This document shows positions 1-4,729 of a stretch of 5,516 bases of DNA, piece by piece (within the stretch, counting starts at the first letter, position 1; each line of letters opens with the position of its first letter). Position numbers and translations under genes: made by a program. Under the pieces are notes generated by a model, which was not told the DNA's origin, did no database searches, and saw nothing but the letters and a program-made list of their open reading frames with translations. The DNA comes from Nanobdellota archaeon (GTDB lineage Archaea; Nanobdellota; Nanobdellia; Woesearchaeales; GW2011-AR15), in contig JAAXVZ010000105.1 of NCBI GenBank assembly GCA_013335235.1, forward strand, positions 1-5,516, given 5' to 3'.

Positions 1-1686
1 ATCCTTTCTCCTGCAGAATATATCCACATTTTCGAGACAGAATTCCGTTTAAGGGGCATTTCTACCAATGGTTGGGAAAGAGCTGGAAACAAGATCTACG
101 AGATTATGGCAAACGCTGCTTACCAAAGAGGTGCAGGTGAGGATGAACTAAAGGACCTGTTCCAGGCAATAGTACGCGACCATGGGCACAGAGGGGAACT
201 ATTGAGGATATTTGGCAATAAATTCCCAGATATACGCTTTGGGATAGCAGATGCTACCACCAATAATCTTCCACAGAATACAGACGCTTCTGCACTCCAG
301 ATTGCGTTCTCTTTGTTAAATTCAGAAAGCAGGAGCGTTGAGGCACTGGGTTTCAGTCAGGAGGCCTATCTCCGAGCTAATCAAGTTTTGGAAGGAACAG
401 GCAATCTTCTGAATGTAATAAGAGGAAAGTTTGCTGCAGATACAGATAGGTTGTCATTAGTCAAGGCTGTTGCAGAAATAAAGGATTCAAGGGTTGTCTA
501 CAGACAGGCTACTGCTTCAGAAGGCCTGGATTTCAATGATTTGGTAAAAGCTATACTTGCATCAGCGCAAGAGTCTGAACCGATCGACCATAGGTGGAGA
601 AAATACAGCCCTGAGCTCAGCCCAGCGTATCAAAGCCTGATCCCAAGAGCAATGATGGCAATCAAAGACAAAGGATTTGATGCTGTCAATGAGAGCGTAA
701 TCTCAGGCCACAGGTCAGATGTAAAATCATATGTAGGGAGAATCAGGTTGAGTGAACCTAGAAGAACTGTATCATTAAACCAAGTTGTTGATCAAGTCTG
801 CGGCTTGATATGGAATGAAATAAGCACACAGGATTATGTCAGCTGCATCAAATACCAAAGGGGACTTGACGAAGAGGAGACAAGGGCAGTAAACAAGAAA
901 ATGCGTGAAGAGTATGGTATTAATCTAAGTAACCTACAATTAACAACTGGCTCTTCACAAAGGCAAAGCCATACATTGACGTTTGGCTTCACCTATGCAA
1001 CAAATGGCGCGATTTATGAGTCAGCAAAAAGGAATTTTGATGCACTAGTTAAGATGGCCAACGCAAAGCCTTCAATTTATAATACGCAGATTGTAATTCC
1101 AGAACGTCTGGGCGAGCCAGCCTTAAAGCAGCTGGAACAGATGCTGAAGAAGGAAGAAATAGATAGCAGCGTATTGGGTTACACAGCAAATGGTGTAGCA
1201 CTGACATTGACACCAACAGGAAAAAGGGCAGCTAGCCTTCCAGGATTCTGGGAGTCAAGTTATCCAGAAGAACCTGAAAAGACAAGCGGTCCTGATCTTT
1301 CAACCTACCAAAGAACCATGAAGCCATTCAAAACATATGGCTGGAGAGGAATGGACGAAAATCAGGTTGAGCCAGCAGTTCTGAACTTAACCGCATCCAA
1401 GGCTAATCATTTCTATAAGGAGTATATTGTAGGCAGAAGACTAGAGATTTATGTGAAAAAGAACTCTCAAGGAAGCGGAGCAGATTATTCTAGGGCGCTA
1501 ATAGAGGATGCAATAGATGTCGGCAGGAATATATTTAACGAAAATGACCATCCGGGCGCATTAGATTTCCTTGTTCAGCTTCGGGATAATACAACACAAC
1601 TATTGCCTGGAAAGGATTGGGATCTGGAACTTGCCAGAGGATTAAGGGAGATAAAGGACAGGTTCATCCCTTATAGGCAACTATAA
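1..1686 (+). CDS. Uncharacterised soluble protein, 5'-partial (at least 561 aa)
   Basis: I do not recognise this protein. The frame is open from base 1, and the 35 codons before the first ATG (106) read as ordinary protein: 'SPAEYIHIFETEFRLRG' followed by 'NGWERAGNKIYEI'. The gene therefore begins beyond the left edge and the ATG at 106 is probably internal. The visible part is mostly charged and apparently helical, with no membrane segment and only two cysteines (visible residues 267 and 282). A central stretch (about residues 320-440) looks alpha/beta, with alternating hydrophobic runs such as 'HTLTFGFTYATNG' and 'VALTLTPTGK'. A Pro/Glu-rich linker ('SYPEEPEKTSGPD') follows, then a helical C-terminal domain of about 135 residues. 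No catalytic motif is evident. AGA, AGG and ATA codons dominate, as in the neighbours. It is probably co-transcribed with the gene 52 bases downstream. Coding status is near certain; function is unknown. Confidence 0.9.
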   Translation: MLSPAEYIHIFETEFRLRGISTNGWERAGNKIYEIMANAAYQRGAGEDELKDLFQAIVRDHGHRGELLRIFGNKFPDIRFGIADATTNNLPQNTDASALQIAFSLLNSESRSVEALGFSQEAYLRANQVLEGTGNLLNVIRGKFAADTDRLSLVKAVAEIKDSRVVYRQATASEGLDFNDLVKAILASAQESEPIDHRWRKYSPELSPAYQSLIPRAMMAIKDKGFDAVNESVISGHRSDVKSYVGRIRLSEPRRTVSLNQVVDQVCGLIWNEISTQDYVSCIKYQRGLDEEETRAVNKKMREEYGINLSNLQLTTGSSQRQSHTLTFGFTYATNGAIYESAKRNFDALVKMANAKPSIYNTQIVIPERLGEPALKQLEQMLKKEEIDSSVLGYTANGVALTLTPTGKRAASLPGFWESSYPEEPEKTSGPDLSTYQRTMKPFKTYGWRGMDENQVEPAVLNLTASKANHFYKEYIVGRRLEIYVKKNSQGSGADYSRALIEDAIDVGRNIFNENDHPGALDFLVQLRDNTTQLLPGKDWDLELARGLREIKDRFIPYRQL

Positions 1687-1726
1687 TAAATTTTCGCAAC
1701 CTGCCGATGTTTTGATAATCACGCTC

Positions 1727-1733
1727 AGAGGAG
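1727..1733 (+). promoter_or_regulatory. Shine-Dalgarno site AGAGGAG
   Basis: AGAGGAG lies five A residues before the ATG at 1739 and complements the archaeal 16S 3' end. It selects this ATG over the in-frame TTG at 1712. A strong ribosome site fits an internal operon gene, in contrast to the apparently leaderless genes elsewhere in the window. Confidence 0.75.
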
Positions 1734-1738
1734 AAAAA

Positions 1739-2068
1739 ATGACAGACACACCACAACCACAGATATATTACGGCAGCTTACAGCAGCCATTGCACCCTAA
1801 TGCACAATACCTTCTTATGCAGGCAGAGATAGGTAATGGGACATACCAGACAGCTGAGTTTATGCAAAAGATAAATGCTGTAAGCTTGGATGGCATCACT
1901 TCGTCCGAAGGCCAGAGGGATGTAAGAAACGCCAGAACGTTTATGCAATCGTTCTCCGCTCTTGGATCAACGATTAAGATCGAAGGGTTTGAGCCTAACA
2001 GAGAAAAGCTCGAAAGCTTCGTGAATACAACTTTTGCAGAAATGCGAACTGCGTTGCAACAAAAGTAA
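1739..2068 (+). CDS. Small uncharacterised protein (109 aa)
   Basis: I do not recognise this protein. The ATG at 1739 is chosen because a well-spaced AGAGGAG precedes it; an in-frame TTG at 1712 would add nine residues but would place the Shine-Dalgarno site inside the coding region. The product has 109 residues. Its N-terminus is rich in Pro, Gln and Tyr and probably flexible (about residues 1-22, 'TPQPQIYYGSLQQPLHP'). A mainly helical body follows, ending in a helix 'REKLESFVNTTFAEMRTALQQK'. It has no cysteine, no tryptophan, no signal peptide and no membrane segment. It lies 52 bases after the large orphan gene on the same strand, with no convincing promoter between them, so the two are probably co-transcribed and may be partners; that is inference from position only. 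A T-rich terminator follows the stop. Confidence 0.8.
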   Translation: MTDTPQPQIYYGSLQQPLHPNAQYLLMQAEIGNGTYQTAEFMQKINAVSLDGITSSEGQRDVRNARTFMQSFSALGSTIKIEGFEPNREKLESFVNTTFAEMRTALQQK

Positions 2069-2072
2069 AAAT

Positions 2073-2089
2073 TCTCCTTTTTTCCTTTA
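2073..2089 (+). terminator. Candidate T-rich archaeal terminator
   Basis: The pyrimidine stretch begins four bases after the stop of the 109-aa gene and contains a run of six T (2078-2083), then CC and three more T. Archaeal termination commonly occurs at such T runs without a hairpin. It fits the end of the first operon. Confidence 0.45.
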
Positions 2090-2122
2090 TCAATTTATCA
2101 GAAACAAAGAATCTATATTGAT

Positions 2123-2130
2123 TTTATATA
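2123..2130 (+). promoter_or_regulatory. Possible upstream TATA box (TTTATATA)
   Basis: TTTATATA is a good match to the archaeal TATA box. A start about 26 bases downstream would fall near 2153, two bases before an ATG at 2155 that opens only a six-residue ORF (MERFKY, then TAA at 2173-2175). It may be a second promoter for the gene that follows, or chance in an A/T-rich gap. Confidence 0.3.
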
Positions 2131-2163
2131 TAACTACTTAATAGTGGTAAAAATATGGAAAGA

Positions 2164-2171
2164 TTTAAATA
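2164..2171 (+). promoter_or_regulatory. TATA box (TTTAAATA) of the 266-aa orphan gene
   Basis: TTTAAATA is preceded by the purine-rich GGAAAGA, which resembles the archaeal BRE that binds TFB. The box centre is about 26 bases before the ATG at 2194, so the transcript is expected to begin at or just before that ATG and to be leaderless. The more upstream ATG at 2176 is only five bases after the box and would not be transcribed from this promoter. Confidence 0.65.
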
Positions 2172-2193
2172 CTAAATGGCATTTTTTCAGGTA

Positions 2194-2994
2194 ATGCTCA
2201 AGCAAATAACTGCCCCGAATACGCTTCCGCTTGTCGCACTGCTGGATGCTGCTTATGATACTAATATAAGGTATTATGAAGAAGCAGATATCTTCGGAAA
2301 GGCTACTGAGTTTATTGCACCCAACGAAAACCAAGTTGAAGCCCTAAACAGTGCTAAGAAAGAGTACCTCCTATCACTTGCTCATTTGATTGACCACTTA
2401 GGAAAATTTCCGACAACTCTTGAAGTTAACCTTTACCAATGGCAAGACCGGGAAGGGACCCAGATAACACGATTCGGGTTTGATAGCCCTGATCTTGCAG
2501 GCGCAGGCAAGGATCGGCTTATGCAGTTATTAAGCTTTTTTCAAGATTCCGTGGGAATCGGCAATGGCAATTACTATCCTTGGGAGAGGTCTGATCTGGC
2601 CAGATTTTTTTCCTGGGCAGGGAAAACCATACATGAAAAGCATGGGCTCTGGAGCTTCGGGAACGATGACAGGTTCATATCCCGCCCAAGAAAGTTCACT
2701 TTCCAATACACAGGTGGCAGCAGAACAACTTTAGCCAAGGATTATACCTTCATAGAACAGAAAGGTGATTCAGTCCTTCTTGGATATGAAGAGGATTGGG
2801 AAGGGCATGGGAATGAAATCCGGAACAGAACATATGACTTCAAGCCATGGTATCCAAAACATGATTTTAAAGGAACCATGTCTAGATACCTTCAATATTT
2901 CCCGAATGTAAACATAAAATGGAATGAAAGGAATCCAAAGCATCAAGACTACCCAATACTTAATTTAAGAGATGCTGCATTGAAGTTGCTATAG
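2194..2994 (+). CDS. Uncharacterised soluble aromatic-rich protein (266 aa)
   Basis: I do not recognise this protein. The start is set at the ATG at 2194 because the TATA box at 2164-2171 predicts transcription from about that base; the in-frame ATG at 2176 would add six residues (MAFFQV). The product has 266 residues and no membrane segment or signal peptide. The first 75 residues look helical. From about residue 75 onward it is unusually rich in Trp, Tyr and Phe, with seven tryptophans in motifs such as 'YYPWERSDLARFFSWAG', 'EEDWEGHGNE' and 'FKPWYPKHDF'. Scattered Asp, Glu and His are present, but I see no arrangement that proves an active site. It has its own promoter, separate from the two orphan genes upstream, and is followed by a convergent operon. 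Coding status is strong from length and composition; function is unknown. Confidence 0.85.
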   Translation: MLKQITAPNTLPLVALLDAAYDTNIRYYEEADIFGKATEFIAPNENQVEALNSAKKEYLLSLAHLIDHLGKFPTTLEVNLYQWQDREGTQITRFGFDSPDLAGAGKDRLMQLLSFFQDSVGIGNGNYYPWERSDLARFFSWAGKTIHEKHGLWSFGNDDRFISRPRKFTFQYTGGSRTTLAKDYTFIEQKGDSVLLGYEEDWEGHGNEIRNRTYDFKPWYPKHDFKGTMSRYLQYFPNVNIKWNERNPKHQDYPILNLRDAALKLL

Positions 2995-3017
2995 AAAGTA
3001 TTTCTTAATGTAATAAT

Positions 3018-3026
3018 TATTTTTTC
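3018..3026 (+). terminator. Candidate T-run terminator after the 266-aa gene
   Basis: A run of six T (3020-3025) in an A/T-rich stretch, starting about 25 bases after the stop codon. This is a plausible hairpin-free archaeal terminator in a convergent intergenic gap. Confidence 0.4.
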
Positions 3027-3159
3027 ACATTCTGAGCATCTTATCCAGGTAAGCTTCCCTTCCTAAAATAGAAACTTTGTCAATCATGCTAAAGTAATCC
3101 GACTAGTAGCTCTACAGAAACCATCATCTGAAAAGAAGGAAGGGCGTGCATATCCTGGA

Positions 3160-3196
3160 AGATGGGAAAAGAATAGAGATCCTGTAAATCATCTCT
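3160..3196 (-). terminator. Candidate stem-loop and T-rich terminator of the minus-strand operon
   Basis: Read on the minus strand, AGAGAT (3196-3191) and ATCTCT (3180-3175) form a perfect six-base stem around a 10-base loop. The stem overlaps the stop codon of the small membrane protein gene and is followed by the T-rich stretch TATTCTTTTCCC. The rest of the 2995-3188 gap holds no gene with a start codon and no RNA that I can support. Confidence 0.35.
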
Positions 3197-3584
3197 TAAT
3201 TAGGCTGATTGCCTTCCCGAGTAACCCGCCTAATGTGATGGAGACAAGAAAAATCGCAATCGGAAGGAATTGCTCTAGGCATTCTCCTTTGCATACCAAC
3301 GTCGCCAAATGACGGATGCTAAAATATCCACCAACCAATAATCCTATAAATATCCCAATTTGCACAAATAGAGAGAAGCTTCTGAAAAACAGGAATGCGC
3401 TAACTATCGGAAATGAAACTAAAAAAAGAGAAACACTAGTTATAATTATTGCAAAGATAGGCACAGGGCATCCACCGATGCACCTGTAACCGAAGCTGAA
3501 AAATATTGCAATCAGCTCCAGGCAAATGAAAGTGATAAGCACTTTCTTAATGTGTGTTTTGTAATCAAAATATTTTTTTAGCAT
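3189..3584 (-). CDS. Small four-helix membrane protein with two CxGxC motifs
   Basis: I do not recognise a named family. The 131 residues contain four predicted membrane segments at about 15-33, 42-67, 72-90 and 105-123. The N-terminus (KKYFDYKTHIKK), R68 and the C-terminal KR are basic and should face the cytoplasm. This puts the loops after helix 1 and after helix 3 outside. Each of those loops carries one CxGxC motif: C35-I-G-G-C39 and C98-K-G-E-C102. They could form disulfides or bind a metal; nothing further can be said about function. The ATG at 3584 is the only ATG, GTG or TTG near the N-terminus compatible with helix 1 and lies 22 bases after the MarC-family stop on the same strand, so co-transcription is likely. 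The upstream AGG is only a weak ribosome site. A stem-loop overlaps the stop codon. Confidence 0.8.
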   Translation of the reverse strand: MLKKYFDYKTHIKKVLITFICLELIAIFFSFGYRCIGGCPVPIFAIIITSVSLFLVSFPIVSAFLFFRSFSLFVQIGIFIGLLVGGYFSIRHLATLVCKGECLEQFLPIAIFLVSITLGGLLGKAISLIKR

Positions 3585-3606
3585 TGCATTTAACCTATAC
3601 TGATCA

Positions 3607-4200
3607 CTAAGCCAGTGCTATCAGCATCCCTTTTATCCCGTTTGCCAGCATCTCGACTGATACTGCCATCAGGAAAAGGCCCATTATCCTTGAAAGTATG
3701 TTCACTATCTTCGGATCGACCTTTGAGACAAGGAGCGAGAATATGAAAAAGACTACGGCGACGATCGCAAATGCGCCTACCATGCCTGCGAGGACTGCCT
3801 GCTTCCCTAATTCATAAGACTTCACTGTGATAAAGGAGATTGTTCCAGGACCCGTCAGCATGGGTGTTGCGATGATCGTTGTCAGGCTGTCGACAGTGCT
3901 TATCTTCTTGTGCTCTTCCTCTTTCGGCTTGACCATGTTCAGCCCAAGGATAAGAAGCACAATACGACCTGCAATCCTGAAGGAGTCCAGGGTTATGCCA
4001 AACAAGCTGAATAATTCCGGGCCGACCATTGCCATGACAAAGGCAATCATGAAAGCTGTCAGGACTGCCTTTATCGCAACCATCTTCATGTCCATCTTCT
4101 GCTGGTATGCTGCCATCAAGAAGGGGAAAGAAGATAGCGGGTTCAATAATACAAATATCTGGACTGCAAGAGCAACATCGAATATCATCAGAGTCTTCAT
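3607..4200 (-). CDS. MarC-family (UPF0056) integral membrane protein
   Basis: The product has 197 residues, the usual length for MarC, with about six hydrophobic helices. Family hallmarks are visible in order: 'LLNPLSSFPFL' in helix 1 (N20-P21), 'FRIAGRIVLLILGLNM' (about 74-89), 'ATPMLTGPGTISFI' (about 111-123), and a C-terminal 'RIMGLFLMAVSVEML' helix. MarC proteins are polytopic membrane proteins; the name comes from the E. coli mar locus, but a role in multidrug resistance was not upheld, and a small-molecule transport role is only proposed. The frame continues upstream to an ATG at 4377, but that part is antisense to the PIN gene and lacks family character. The TATA element at 4212-4219 would start transcription near 4189, so M5 (4188) may be the true leaderless start, giving 193 residues. 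It heads a probable operon with the small membrane gene and is divergent from the PIN gene. Confidence 0.92.
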   Translation of the reverse strand: MKTLMIFDVALAVQIFVLLNPLSSFPFLMAAYQQKMDMKMVAIKAVLTAFMIAFVMAMVGPELFSLFGITLDSFRIAGRIVLLILGLNMVKPKEEEHKKISTVDSLTTIIATPMLTGPGTISFITVKSYELGKQAVLAGMVGAFAIVAVVFFIFSLLVSKVDPKIVNILSRIMGLFLMAVSVEMLANGIKGMLIALA

Positions 4201-4211
4201 TAATGACAACC

Positions 4212-4219
4212 TATAAAAA
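4212..4219. promoter_or_regulatory. Shared divergent TATA element between the MarC-family and PIN genes
   Basis: The eight bases read TATAAAAA on + and TTTTTATA on -, and the centre is at 4215.5. On + this is 25.5 bases before the PIN ATG (4241); on - it is 27.5 bases before an in-frame Met codon of the MarC-family gene (4188). It is the only TATA-like element in the 40-base gap, so one element may serve both genes, each as a leaderless transcript. The + strand match is weaker than the - strand match. Confidence 0.55.
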
Positions 4220-4240
4220 GATTTGGGTGCTAGTAAGAGT

Positions 4241-4699
4241 ATGAAAGACCTGATAGACGCGCTTCCAGTAGCTGAATCTGTTGAATACCTGCTTGACACC
4301 TGCTTCCTTATTGACATCATGAAGAAAGGTAAGATAAAGCAGCTTGAATGGTTCTGCGCAATAAACAAGACAGGCATGACATCCTTTAATCTAGAGGAAG
4401 TGGTGCATGTGCATCATAAGCTAAAGGGGGATGCTTCTCATCAGCTAAGGACGTTCTTCAAACAGAAGCTCATCTCAAATGTCAAGGTCCCTGTCTCGCC
4501 TGGAAACAGAATTGGGGAAGTAGAGTACGTGAATGAGTCATATGACTGGGTACTGAAGATAATCCCTGACCCGAGCGATGCTGTTCTCATCGCGACAGCG
4601 CTTCGCATCAATGCGTCTGTCCTCACAAAGGACAGGCACCACATCTATACTGCTGTCGCTGAGAACAAAGGGATAAAGGTCCTGAAAGAATTGCCTTAA
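4241..4699 (+). CDS. Stand-alone PIN-domain protein, putative ribonuclease
   Basis: The 152 residues match the PIN fold, a Mg2+/Mn2+-dependent RNase family that includes VapC toxins. The N-terminal strand 'YLLDTCFLIDIM' carries the first conserved acid (D19, with D25 nearby). 'TSFNLEEVVHVHHKL' carries the second (E52 or E53). The C-terminal 'IPDPSDAVLIATALRINASVLTKDRHHIY' carries D110, D113 and D131, the usual acidic cluster of the active site. All key acids are present, so it is probably active. The ATG at 4241 is chosen over the in-frame TTG at 4223 because the TATA element at 4212-4219 would start transcription at about that ATG. No antitoxin-like gene is adjacent: the upstream neighbour is the divergent MarC-family gene and the downstream one is the GrpB-Dus fusion. 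A VapBC pair is therefore not supported, and a cellular RNA-processing role is equally possible. Confidence 0.88.
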   Translation: MKDLIDALPVAESVEYLLDTCFLIDIMKKGKIKQLEWFCAINKTGMTSFNLEEVVHVHHKLKGDASHQLRTFFKQKLISNVKVPVSPGNRIGEVEYVNESYDWVLKIIPDPSDAVLIATALRINASVLTKDRHHIYTAVAENKGIKVLKELP

Positions 4700-4702
4700 A
4701 TA
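4696..4702 (+). promoter_or_regulatory. TATA box (TTAAATA) of the GrpB-Dus gene, overlapping the PIN stop codon
   Basis: TTAAATA includes the PIN stop codon (TAA at 4697-4699). Its centre is 26 bases before the ATG at 4725, predicting a leaderless transcript and selecting that ATG over the out-of-frame ATGs at 4720 and 4729. The fusion gene can therefore be transcribed independently of the PIN gene. Confidence 0.6.
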
Positions 4703-4716
4703 CACAAAAACATTCT

Positions 4717-4729
4717 TGCATGGCATGCA
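4717..4729 (+). repeat. Palindrome TGCATG-G-CATGCA across the predicted start site
   Basis: A perfect six-base inverted repeat with a one-base centre covers the predicted transcription start and the ATG at 4725. In this position a DNA-binding protein would block initiation, so it is a candidate operator. It is short enough that chance cannot be excluded. Confidence 0.35.

Noticed and set aside
2089..2122. Inverted repeat ATCAAT / ATTGAT with a 22-base spacer
   Set aside because: A six-base match in very A/T-rich sequence that does not extend inward or outward is expected by chance.
2134..2334. 66-residue minus-strand ORF across the promoter and start of the 266-aa gene
   Set aside because: It overlaps a well-supported promoter and coding start; its composition is that of an antisense shadow.
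2995..3188. Possible tRNA or small RNA in the convergent gap
   Set aside because: I could not find a cloverleaf, a conserved T-loop motif or a stable hairpin other than the six-base stem at the operon end.
3067..3312. An 81-codon open stretch on + through the convergent gap, with a protein-like segment 'EGRAYPGRWEKNRDPVNHL'
   Set aside because: It has no start codon before it enters the antisense of the small membrane gene, and half of it is that antisense. A remnant of a decayed gene cannot be excluded but is not supported.
3827..4216. 129-residue ORF on + inside the MarC-family gene
   Set aside because: It is antisense to a gene with clear MarC motifs and has no recognisable features.
4201..4377. 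N-terminal extension of the MarC-family frame to an ATG at 4377
   Set aside because: The extra 59 residues are antisense to the PIN gene, cross the shared promoter, and precede the family's normal first helix.
4223..4699. PIN gene as half of a VapBC toxin-antitoxin pair
   Set aside because: No small antitoxin ORF lies upstream or downstream; the 40-base upstream gap is fully taken up by a divergent promoter.
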